Positions 14,832 to 20,118 of a stretch of 20,118 bases of DNA are shown piece after piece. Where the stretch lies: assembly GCA_023231115.1 (NCBI GenBank), contig JALNWA010000016.1, positions 1-20,118 on the forward strand, read 5' to 3'. This DNA comes from Candidatus Altimarinota bacterium. Lineage in GTDB: Bacteria > Patescibacteriota > Gracilibacteria > UBA1369 > LOWO2-01-FULL-3. Within the stretch, counting starts at the first letter, position 1, and every line of letters begins with the position of its first letter. The position numbers and the translations under genes were made by a program. The notes below the pieces were generated by a model. That model saw only the letters and a list, made by a program, of their open reading frames with translations. It did no database searches and was not told the DNA's origin.

Positions 14832-15185
14832 ATGGCGAAAACTTTTGAAACAGAAAAAGAACTTGTAAAAGCGGTGAAAGAAATGTCAAAACAAGTCGAA
14901 ACTCTACGTGACATGGAGCTTTTACAGGTGCTAAAGCGTCCATGGAAATTACTTTGGTATTCTTTTCTGAAAGGGCTAATGATAGGCTTCGGTTCAGTGC
15001 TTGGAGCCAGCGTTTTGATTACAATTTTTGTTTATTTAGTTGCTCAATTATCGACAGTGCCTTTCGTTGGTAATTATATTGACAAAATATTTTCAAGCAC
15101 AGAGATATCTCAACAGGAAGCCAAAGACTCAACATTCATAGAACAATATAAGGAAACAAAAAAATCTTTAGAAACTAATAACTAA
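14832..15185 (+). CDS. DUF5665-like membrane protein
   Basis: The 117-residue product has an N-terminal charged helix (1-35), then RPWKLLWYSFLKGLMIGFGS followed by one long hydrophobic segment (about 51-80), a short amphipathic stretch (VPFVGNYIDKIF) and a polar, helix-forming tail. The arrangement of a Trp/aromatic patch before a Gly-rich membrane helix and the PFVG turn resembles the DUF5665 family; function unknown. It is the first gene of an operon with dsbA-like and vkor genes (3 nt to the next start), so a link to protein export or the oxidative folding machinery is plausible. No Shine-Dalgarno precedes the ATG. Confidence 0.72.
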   Translation: MAKTFETEKELVKAVKEMSKQVETLRDMELLQVLKRPWKLLWYSFLKGLMIGFGSVLGASVLITIFVYLVAQLSTVPFVGNYIDKIFSSTEISQQEAKDSTFIEQYKETKKSLETNN

Positions 15186-15188
15186 TAC

Positions 15189-15842
15189 ATGACAGCAAAC
15201 GCTAAACGAATATTTTTATACGGCGGACTTTTAGGCGGAATTGCGCTTATTATAGGCGTAATTGTCGCAGTCACAGCTCCGACATTAACAGTAATGGCGA
15301 CAGAACTTTCAGAAAGTGATCACACTTTGGGAAACAAAGAATCGCAAGTTGTTTTGATAGAATACAGCGATTTTCAATGTCCGGCATGCAGACAGTACAG
15401 CCAAGTTATAAGTGATGTTGTTGCGGAATTTGAAAGCCACATGGTCTTTACATACAGATATTTCCCACTAAGAAAAATTCACAAAAACGCAGTAACGTCA
15501 GCACAAGCCGCGGAAGCCGCAGGTTTTCAAGGAAAATTTTGGGAAATGTATTATGTGCTGTTCGAAAACCAAAATGAATGGGCCGAAATGACGCAAGATA
15601 AAGCCTTGGAAACATTCAAAGGATATGCGAAAGGATTGGGATTGGATACAAAAAAATTCGAAGAAGATTTTTCTTCAGAGAAGGCGATGGAAAAAATAAC
15701 TGCCGATGAAAAGAGCGCCAATAAGGCAAATCTTGACCATACTCCAACATTTTTCTTGAACGGAAAAGAAATTTCAAATCCAAGAAGTTTGGATGAATTC
15801 AGAAAAGTAATTCGCGACGAAATATCAAAAACCAAAAAATAA
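15189..15842 (+). CDS. DsbA-family membrane-anchored thiol oxidase
   Basis: Predicted to introduce disulfide bonds into exported proteins. The 217-residue product has an N-terminal signal anchor (about 8-30: IFLYGGLLGGIALIIGVIVA), then a thioredoxin fold with an inserted helical domain. The active site is CPAC (C64, C67) in YSDFQCPACRQY and the cis-proline is P186 in DHTPTFFLNG. These match the DsbA/BdbD-like branch that works with VKOR. The gene lies 3 nt after the DUF5665-like gene and 1 nt before vkor, which supports a redox pair: DsbA oxidises substrates, VKOR reoxidises DsbA. Located outside the cytoplasmic membrane. Confidence 0.93.
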   Translation: MTANAKRIFLYGGLLGGIALIIGVIVAVTAPTLTVMATELSESDHTLGNKESQVVLIEYSDFQCPACRQYSQVISDVVAEFESHMVFTYRYFPLRKIHKNAVTSAQAAEAAGFQGKFWEMYYVLFENQNEWAEMTQDKALETFKGYAKGLGLDTKKFEEDFSSEKAMEKITADEKSANKANLDHTPTFFLNGKEISNPRSLDEFRKVIRDEISKTKK

Positions 15843-15843
15843 T

Positions 15844-16287
15844 ATGCCCATAGAAAAAATACCAAATTGGATACTTGTAATGATTTTAATTCTTGCATCA
15901 CTAGGCTTCATAGATGCAACATATTTGACGATAAGCCATTACGTTGGTGCAGATTTATACTGTGGAGCAAGCGGTGGATGCAATACGGTCACAAACAGCC
16001 CATATTCAATAATGTTTGGTGTTTATATGGGGATTTACGGCATGCTTTATTATCTTTCCATTTTGTTTTTAACTGTTTTTTACATCGACAGAAAAAACAA
16101 AAAAATATTAAAACCCTTGATGATAATCCCAGTTTTAGGATTTTTATTCTCTCTGTATCTGGTCTACTTACAGCTGTTTGTTATCGATGCAATCTGCATT
16201 TACTGCATGATTTCAGCAGGAATATCGGTAATTCTTTTGATAATAAATATGTTCCTTGTTCAGAATTACAGAAAATTGATAAGTTAA
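15844..16287 (+). CDS. Vitamin K epoxide reductase family (VKOR) protein
   Basis: Bacterial VKOR takes electrons from DsbA-like proteins and passes them to a membrane quinone, replacing DsbB. The 147-residue product has four hydrophobic segments (about 10-30, 57-80, 92-112, 119-138). Both conserved Cys pairs are present: the loop pair C40 and C46 in YCGASGGCNTV, followed by the family's polar NSPYS, and the active-site pair C118 and C121 in CIYC. It follows the dsbA-like gene by one base, so translational coupling is likely. Its TAA overlaps the stop of the convergent membrane gene in the palindrome TTAA at 16284-16287. Which quinone is used cannot be inferred. Confidence 0.93.
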   Translation: MPIEKIPNWILVMILILASLGFIDATYLTISHYVGADLYCGASGGCNTVTNSPYSIMFGVYMGIYGMLYYLSILFLTVFYIDRKNKKILKPLMIIPVLGFLFSLYLVYLQLFVIDAICIYCMISAGISVILLIINMFLVQNYRKLIS

Positions 16288-16775
16288 AAAAATTTAATTA
16301 AATTTAACACAATTATTGGAGCAAGTCCGACGATTAAACATGCCCAATTCAAATAGCTCCAAAAAGAATAAAAACGAATTTTTACCCTTTCTTTTGAAAA
16401 AGACAAAAACAGTCGTCCAAATATTCCAAAAAACACAGTAAATACAGGAATCATCGAAGCGGTATAGTCTAAAGAGAGCGAGAAAAAAATAAAGAAAATA
16501 GCGTAAGATCCGAGGAAAACAGCTAAGAAAAGCGTGAAAAAAAGACTAAGAAAATTTAACACTAAAATCCCAAGTTTTCCTGAATAAGCTTTGTTTTTTC
16601 TGTAATCATAAATAATAAAGCCAACTGAAAATAAAAGAGAGGAAATAATGCTAAAAAACCACGATATAGCAGAGAAAAAGCTTTCAGCAAAATTAGCCCC
16701 GAAAGCCGCCGCGTTTCCGGATGACAATAAAAACACCAAAGATAAAATAGGGAAAAATCTAAAAAATAGTTTCAT
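16284..16775 (-). CDS. Unknown four-helix membrane protein downstream of lgt
   Basis: The 163-residue product begins with a clear signal-like or anchor segment (MKLFFRFFPILSLVFLLSSG, then NAAAFG), followed by about four further hydrophobic stretches (residues about 33-53, 69-88, 91-122 and 139-160) very rich in Phe, Leu and Ser, with a short basic loop YDYRKNKAYSGK after the first. I recognise no family. The start lies 5 nt after the lgt stop, so it is almost certainly cotranscribed with lgt and may belong to the cell-envelope machinery. The phenylalanine richness partly reflects AT-rich codons. Confidence 0.65.
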   Translation of the reverse strand: MKLFFRFFPILSLVFLLSSGNAAAFGANFAESFFSAISWFFSIISSLLFSVGFIIYDYRKNKAYSGKLGILVLNFLSLFFTLFLAVFLGSYAIFFIFFSLSLDYTASMIPVFTVFFGIFGRLFLSFSKERVKIRFYSFWSYLNWACLIVGLAPIIVLNLIKFF

Positions 16776-16780
16776 ATCGT

Positions 16781-17581
16781 TTAATTTTTATGTTTTTTAT
16801 AAAAGAAAAACAAAAAGTATATTATAGCCAAAAGTATTGGCACTATGCTCAAAACTTGCCCCATTGATAATGGAAAACTGTCGGGTAAGACATGAAGATC
16901 TTTATAAAATTCTATAAAAAATCTTCCTGAAAAATAAAGACCCACAAAGAAAAACAAGAAAAATAATTTAGGAGTTTTCTTTCGCCATTTTTTATAAATA
17001 AACAACATAGAAACAAAAATAATCAAAAGCAAAAAGGCTTCATAAAGCTGAGCTGGATGCCTTGGAAAGTCTTCGCCGAGTTGTTTGAAAATCACACCGA
17101 CTCCTGAAATTTTTTCACCGGCATCTGCAATTTTATATCCGACAATTTCGGAATTAAAAAAGTTTCCGACCCTTACAAAAAATGCAGTAATCGGAATTCC
17201 GATCGCAATCGCGTCAACGTATTTTGTAAAAGGAACTTTGTGAATTTTCGTCCACAAAAGATAGGCTAGAAAAAGCCCGATTGTCGCGCCATGACTTGAA
17301 AGTCCGCCATGCCAAGTTTTGAAAATTTCCGAAGGATTTGCAAAGAAAAATTTCGGATCGTAAAACAAAACTTCACCAAGTCTCGCACCTATCAAAAGTC
17401 CAAAAAACAAATAAATCGCGATACCGTCGAGGTCATCAACTTTAAATTTTTCTTTTTTAAAAATCCATCTTATAACAATGTAGGCGAGCGCTATTCCAAG
17501 CGCAAAAAACACTCCATACCATCTTAAAGAAAATTCACCGAAATTAAAAATTTCTGCAGAAATATCGTTGATAAAAATCAT
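16781..17581 (-). CDS. lgt: Phosphatidylglycerol:prolipoprotein diacylglyceryl transferase
   Basis: Lgt attaches diacylglycerol to the lipobox cysteine of prolipoproteins, the first step of lipoprotein maturation, at the cytoplasmic membrane. The 266-residue product has about seven hydrophobic segments. Signature motifs are present: LRWYGVFFALGI (19-30), GARLGEVLFYDP (65-76), the essential-histidine region WHGGLSSHGATIG (90-102), RVGNFFNSEIVG (137-148) and RHPAQLYEA (174-182). Length is normal. It has its own promoter at 17607-17635, inside the end of the upstream toxin gene, and is followed closely by a small membrane protein gene. lspA is not in the window. Confidence 0.95.
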   Translation of the reverse strand: MIFINDISAEIFNFGEFSLRWYGVFFALGIALAYIVIRWIFKKEKFKVDDLDGIAIYLFFGLLIGARLGEVLFYDPKFFFANPSEIFKTWHGGLSSHGATIGLFLAYLLWTKIHKVPFTKYVDAIAIGIPITAFFVRVGNFFNSEIVGYKIADAGEKISGVGVIFKQLGEDFPRHPAQLYEAFLLLIIFVSMLFIYKKWRKKTPKLFFLFFFVGLYFSGRFFIEFYKDLHVLPDSFPLSMGQVLSIVPILLAIIYFLFFFYKKHKN

Positions 17582-17606
17582 AAAAATTTTTTAAAAAACT
17601 TTAGAA

Positions 17607-17635
17607 ACTATAACAAAAAAAACATCAATCAACAA
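17607..17635 (-). promoter_or_regulatory. lgt promoter
   Basis: On the minus strand TTGTTG (17630-17635) and TATAGT (17607-17612, 5/6) are separated by exactly 17 nt. The -35 box lies within the last codons and stop of the upstream toxin gene. The predicted leader is about 19 nt with no Shine-Dalgarno. Confidence 0.5.
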
Positions 17636-17909
17636 ACTTATAAACATCGCGACGATGTTTAACCTGAGTGATGTTCAAAATTGTCACTTCATTATATTTT
17701 TGGACTTCAAAGATGGCTCTATAATCCCCGACTCTAAAGCGATATTGTCCAATTCGGACATCTTTAATTCTTTTTGCGTACATAAATGGATCGGGAGATT
17801 TTTTATAGAAATAAAGTTTTTCTAAAATTTTATTTGAGATATTCTTGTCCAACTTATCGAGATGATCTCTTGCCTTTTCCGTAAACACAAGTTCAAATCT
17901 CCTGTTCAT
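17625..17909 (-). CDS. RelE/ParE-family toxin
   Basis: The 94-residue product shows the compact RelE fold: FELVFTEKARDHLDKLDKNI (strand and helices), then KSPDPFMYAKRIKDV, the strand pair IGQYRFRVGDYRAIFEV and the C-terminal VKHRRDVYKFVD. RVGDYRAIFEV and the HRRDVY ending match the RelE toxins paired with Phd/YefM or RelB antitoxins, which cut mRNA on the ribosome. The conserved basic and tyrosine residues (R57, R59, R64, H84, R85, R86, Y89) are kept, so it looks intact. It starts 3 nt after the antitoxin stop. Confidence 0.9.
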   Translation of the reverse strand: MNRRFELVFTEKARDHLDKLDKNISNKILEKLYFYKKSPDPFMYAKRIKDVRIGQYRFRVGDYRAIFEVQKYNEVTILNITQVKHRRDVYKFVD

Positions 17910-17912
17910 ACA

Positions 17913-18161
17913 TCATAATTTTAAATGTTTTTTTACTTCATCCAATGTGTAAACCTTCCCTTCTTTTATTTGCTTGCGACCTATTTCTGCATCTCTAATA
18001 AGTTCCTCCAAAATAAATTCATCAGATTTCATGGGATTCACTTCCATTACGGGCTTATTTTTATTCAAAACAATAAATCGCACATCCTTGCCCAATAATT
18101 GCTTTGTATAAGCGGATAAATTCTGTCTGAAATCTTTAAGCCCTATTATTTTTGTAGTCAT
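17913..18161 (-). CDS. Phd/YefM-type antitoxin
   Basis: From the ATG at 18161 the product has 82 residues starting MTTKIIGLKDFRQNLSAYTK, the typical Phd/YefM N-terminal DNA-binding domain, followed by GKDVRFIVLNKNKPVMEV. The C-terminal part (EELIRDAEIGRKQIKEGKVY, then TLDEVKKHL) matches the toxin-binding tail common to this family. An earlier in-frame ATG at 18200 is unlikely, because it lies inside the dyad operator at 18172-18201. It forms a two-gene operon with the RelE-like toxin and probably represses the operon as a dimer. Confidence 0.9.
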   Translation of the reverse strand: MTTKIIGLKDFRQNLSAYTKQLLGKDVRFIVLNKNKPVMEVNPMKSDEFILEELIRDAEIGRKQIKEGKVYTLDEVKKHLKL

Positions 18162-18171
18162 GATGTTTGAT

Positions 18172-18201
18172 GTTAAGATATAACTTAAGTTACATCTCAA
18201 G
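18172..18201 (-). promoter_or_regulatory. Dyad operator of the RelE/Phd operon
   Basis: A perfect 12-bp palindrome TAACTTAAGTTA (18181-18192) lies at the centre of a 30-bp imperfect dyad in which 12 of 15 base pairs are symmetric (outer parts TTAAGAT and ATCTCAA). It ends 10 nt before the antitoxin ATG. The position and symmetry fit the autoregulatory operators of Phd/YefM antitoxins. Confidence 0.65.
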
Positions 18202-18257
18202 TTTACACTACTTCTTGTGAAAAATCAAAAACAACACGACCATAACACAGTCATATT

Positions 18258-18276
18258 AAATTTTTATTAAAAATTT
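18258..18276 (-). terminator. AT-only inverted repeat downstream of rsmB-like gene
   Basis: AAATTTTTA and TAAAAATTT (9-bp arms around a single T; a 7-bp stem with a 5-nt loop in practice) lie 17 nt after the methyltransferase stop. There is no GC-rich stem and no clear run of U after it on the minus strand, so a terminator role is doubtful. The rest of 18202-18292 shows nothing else. Confidence 0.22.
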
Positions 18277-18292
18277 ATAAAATTTTCTTAAA

Positions 18293-19264
18293 TTATTTTT
18301 TCCTAAAAACTGCCACGAAAAATCCTTCACAAATTTCAGATGGCATAGCTTTTATACAGTTCGAAACCCGTTTATCGAAAGTCACACCATCATAAGAAGC
18401 AACAATTGGAAGTAAATTTTTTTCAAAACCGGTAAGACTCAATTTTAAAATTTCAACATTCTCTCCAAATTTTTTAAGAACACTATCAACAACTCCTTCA
18501 TTTTCTTCAGGAGATAAAGTACACGTAGAATAAGCCAAAATTCCACCTTTTTTTAAAGCTTCAAATCCCGAAGTCACAAGTCTTTTTTGTAAACTGGCGG
18601 AAGATTTTAAAATTTTCTTTGACCAAAATTTATAACTTCTCGGATTGGAAATATCGATTCTTCCCTCCGCTGAACAAGGCGCATCCACAAGAACTTTATC
18701 AAAATATTCCGGCATTTTTTCTCCGACAAAAATTCCGTTTCCTTCGACAACTTTTGCAATTTTTATCCCCTGTTTTTCCAAGGTATATTTCAATTTTTCA
18801 ATTCTGATTTTATCAAATTCATTTGCCAAAACTTCACCAATTCCTCCCATCATTATCGCCATTTGCGCGGTCTTGCTTCCGGGTGCGGCACAAAGATCCA
18901 AAACTTTATCTCCGCTGACAGGCTTCAAGAAAATGGCTGGTAGTTGCGAAGAAATCCCCTGAAAATAAATCTCACCTTTTTTATAAATATCCAAATCCTC
19001 AAAAAATTTCTCATCTTTATTTTTTATAATTAGCGCATCCGGCAAAAAACTAACTCGTTCAAAATTCACATTTTTTTCACGCAGAAAATCCATCACATCC
19101 CGAACATTGGTCTTTAGCGTATTTATGCGAATACAAGGCTTTCTTTCACACGAAAACCCCCTCAGAATTTTCTCAAAAATGCTCATTCCGAAAACGCGTT
19201 CAAAATGCTCGCAAAACTCATCTCCAAGCCTATGTCTTATTTCGCTTATACTTATATTTGCCAT
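18293..19264 (-). CDS. RsmB/NOP2-family RNA cytosine-5 methyltransferase
   Basis: Predicted SAM-dependent methyltransferase making m5C in rRNA or tRNA. From the ATG at 19264 (MANISISEIRHRLGDEF) it has 323 residues. The SAM site is DLCAAPGSKT (123-132), followed by the acidic ANEFDKIR; motif IV is DAPCSAEGR with C197, and motif VI is YSTCTLSPEENEG with the catalytic C248. A short N-terminal PUA-like or RsmF-like lead (about 1-100) precedes the Rossmann domain; the NusB-like domain of full-length RsmB is absent, so rRNA or tRNA target is uncertain. Upstream in-frame ATGs up to 19348 would translate the decayed tRNA and are rejected. It lies directly downstream of the tRNA pair and may share its transcript. 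Confidence 0.9.
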   Translation of the reverse strand: MANISISEIRHRLGDEFCEHFERVFGMSIFEKILRGFSCERKPCIRINTLKTNVRDVMDFLREKNVNFERVSFLPDALIIKNKDEKFFEDLDIYKKGEIYFQGISSQLPAIFLKPVSGDKVLDLCAAPGSKTAQMAIMMGGIGEVLANEFDKIRIEKLKYTLEKQGIKIAKVVEGNGIFVGEKMPEYFDKVLVDAPCSAEGRIDISNPRSYKFWSKKILKSSASLQKRLVTSGFEALKKGGILAYSTCTLSPEENEGVVDSVLKKFGENVEILKLSLTGFEKNLLPIVASYDGVTFDKRVSNCIKAMPSEICEGFFVAVFRKK

Positions 19265-19285
19265 CAATTGAAGGTTTTTAATAAA

Positions 19286-19359
19286 TGGTGCAACGAAGGG
19301 GTTTAGAACCCTTAGGCGTCCACAGTGACAGTGTGGCATTCCACGCACTGTATGAATGC
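19286..19359 (-). pseudogene. Degenerate tRNA-Asp-like copy (GUC anticodon arm kept)
   Basis: A 74-nt stretch starts 4 nt after the tRNA-Asp and aligns with it. The anticodon arm (CCACA, loop CUGUCAC, UGUGG) lies in a 19-nt block identical to the intact gene; a GGGUUC T-loop start and a final CCA are also kept (18 of 26 bases match over the 3' end). The rest is broken: the acceptor stem has 5 of 7 pairs, the D stem cannot form (CAGU against AAUG), the T stem has an A-C mismatch and purine 57 is U. A decayed tandem duplicate is the simplest reading. An unusual functional tRNA is possible but unlikely. Confidence 0.7.
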
Positions 19360-19363
19360 AAAA

Positions 19364-19441
19364 TGGCGGAACGGACGGGGCTCGAACCCGTGACCTCCAC
19401 AGTGACAGTGTGGCGTTCTAACCAAGCTGAACTACCGCTCC
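19364..19441 (-). tRNA. tRNA-Asp (GUC), CCA encoded
   Basis: A complete cloverleaf. Acceptor stem GGAGCGG/CCGUUCC (7 pairs, one G-U), U8 A9, D stem GUUC/GAAC, anticodon stem CCACA/UGUGG with loop CUGUCAC (anticodon GUC), 5-nt variable loop, T stem ACGGG/CCCGU with loop UUCGAGC, discriminator G73 and encoded CCA (19364-19366). G34 in the U33-G34-U35 setting is a standard site for queuosine, so this tRNA is a probable substrate of the pathway that includes the queG product in this window. Confidence 0.97.
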
Positions 19442-19454
19442 AAATTGCCCATGA

Positions 19455-19483
19455 AAGATAATATATTTAAAGAACAAAGACAA
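19455..19483 (-). promoter_or_regulatory. Candidate promoter of the tRNA-Asp transcript
   Basis: On the minus strand TTGTCT (19478-19483) and TATCTT (19455-19460, 4/6) are separated by exactly 17 nt, with the tRNA 5' end 13 nt beyond the -10 box. Transcription could continue through the decayed copy into the methyltransferase gene, since no terminator is visible between them. Confidence 0.45.
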
Positions 19484-19491
19484 GCTAATTT

Positions 19492-20034
19492 TCAATCACG
19501 CCTTGAAACAGGAATAGCACGAGAACTGGAACGCCTTAATTCCTCTGTACCAAGAGCTACCTTTTGCAGCTCTTTGCTACTTGCGCGACGTTCACGGTAA
19601 GCCATGGGTCTGGAGTCGTGGCCGGAAACTATTGGTTGAAAAAAACCACCCATTGGAGCATACATTATATCTCTGGAAGTCGCACCATCATCAGAAGAAG
19701 GACGAGCATGCTTTTTCTTCATTCTCTTCCGCCACAAAACACTCTTAACATTCCAATCCGCATAAGTATCTTCACTTGAAGGCTTTTCAGTTTTCGCAGG
19801 ATCAGCCTTGGCGACAAGATTTTGCTTGGCAGGCTCAAATCCCGCCCAAATTTGATCTCTTATTTTTTGAGCCTCGTCCTCGAGTTCTTGACGCACTTCT
19901 CTCTCCGCAATCCCCTCACAATCCACCTCGGCCTTCATCCCGCCAGCAACCACATCATGGTCTTCACCATAACATCCATCATAACCATATTGATCCCTGC
20001 CACCCACGATTTTTACATCAACAATTTTCGCCAT
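19492..20034 (-). CDS. Unknown hydrophilic protein, 180 residues
   Basis: I recognise no family. From the ATG at 20034 the protein begins MAKIVDVKIVGGRDQYGYDG. An N-terminal strand-like lead and a Gly/Asp-rich stretch are followed by an acidic helix (about 42-70: GIAEREVRQELEDEAQKIRD) and a long polar, Lys/Arg/Ser-rich tail that is probably disordered (for example KRMKKKHARPSSDDG and YRERRASSKELQK). There is no signal or membrane segment. A longer frame to the window edge starts at TTG and covers the likely promoter, so it was not used. The net-basic tail could bind nucleic acid, but that is only inference. Confidence 0.62.
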   Translation of the reverse strand: MAKIVDVKIVGGRDQYGYDGCYGEDHDVVAGGMKAEVDCEGIAEREVRQELEDEAQKIRDQIWAGFEPAKQNLVAKADPAKTEKPSSEDTYADWNVKSVLWRKRMKKKHARPSSDDGATSRDIMYAPMGGFFQPIVSGHDSRPMAYRERRASSKELQKVALGTEELRRSSSRAIPVSRRD

Positions 20035-20064
20035 CGAAATTATTTTAACTTTAAAAAGGAGCAA

Positions 20065-20093
20065 AAAATAACATACTAAAACTTTGTAGTCAA
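20065..20093 (-). promoter_or_regulatory. Candidate promoter of the 180-residue protein gene
   Basis: On the minus strand TTGACT (20088-20093, 5/6) and TATTTT (20065-20070, 4/6) are separated by exactly 17 nt. The predicted leader is about 25 nt without a Shine-Dalgarno. This supports the ATG at 20034 over the TTG at the window edge. Confidence 0.45.
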
Positions 20094-20118
20094 CAATCAC
20101 AGAGTTTTCAATTTTCAA

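Noticed and set aside
15867..16301. Open frame of 144 codons on the plus strand
   Set aside because: Lies in another frame of the vkor gene, whose four Cys and membrane segments are clear.
19265..19348. N-terminal extension of the RNA methyltransferase
   Set aside because: It translates the decayed tRNA-Asp copy; the family N-terminus begins at the ATG at 19264.
20035..20118. Longer version of the last minus-strand protein, starting with TTG at the edge
   Set aside because: The extra residues cover a good promoter, and the internal ATG at 20034 gives a more natural start.

Overview
The window is AT-rich and gene-dense, with both strands used and almost no non-coding space. It looks like a bacterial chromosome segment from the Candidate Phyla Radiation (Patescibacteria), possibly a metabolically richer lineage such as Peregrinibacteria. 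The reasons are the very cysteine-rich zinc-ribbon protein, the short TrmB-type regulator, the scarcity of Shine-Dalgarno sequences, and the mix of small unknown membrane proteins with isolated biosynthetic enzymes. UGA ends several genes (positions 2958-2960, 14233-14235, 17625-17627, 17913-17915, 19492-19494), so the UGA=Gly code of Gracilibacteria/Absconditabacteria does not apply. The lineage is inference; no rRNA or marker protein settles it.

Layout. 1-1131 (minus): a membrane protein cut by the window edge and a TrmB-family regulator with two inverted repeats upstream. 1287-2960 (plus): the Cys-rich zinc-ribbon protein. 2964-7210 (minus): pdxS (PLP synthase) and carB (carbamoyl-phosphate synthase large subunit), neither beside its glutaminase partner. 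7383-7977 (plus): a toxin-antitoxin pair. 7974-8987 (minus): a DHH phosphoesterase. 9083-10213 (plus): queG, which carries a 142-nt nested palindromic insertion inside its reading frame. 10275-11642 (plus): a 455-residue protein I cannot identify. 11643-14760 (minus): a probable operon of a corrinoid adenosyltransferase and the two subunits of a 2-oxoacid:ferredoxin oxidoreductase. 14832-16287 (plus): a DUF5665-like membrane protein, a DsbA-like thioredoxin and VKOR, an extracytoplasmic disulfide-forming operon. 16284-17581 (minus): lgt and a small membrane protein. 17625-18161 (minus): a RelE/Phd toxin-antitoxin pair with a dyad operator. 18293-19264 (minus): an RsmB/NOP2-type RNA m5C methyltransferase. 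19286-19441 (minus): an intact tRNA-Asp(GUC) and a decayed tandem copy. 19492-20034 (minus): an unknown protein.

How the parts connect. QueG performs the last step of queuosine synthesis, needs cobalamin, and acts on GUN-anticodon tRNAs, of which the tRNA-Asp here is one; the adenosyltransferase also handles cobalamin. DsbA, VKOR and Lgt together serve exported and lipid-anchored proteins. Four convergent gene pairs meet with overlapping, abutting or nearly abutting stop codons, and I see no GC-rich intrinsic terminator. Two promoters (for carB and the Cys-rich gene) place the -10 box 8 nt before the ATG, which predicts leaderless mRNAs.

The strongest unusual signal is the element at 9676-9817: 54 base pairs of nested inverted repeats forming a three-way junction, translated in frame between the catalytic and iron-sulfur parts of QueG. 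It resembles in principle the Rickettsia palindromic elements that insert within protein genes.
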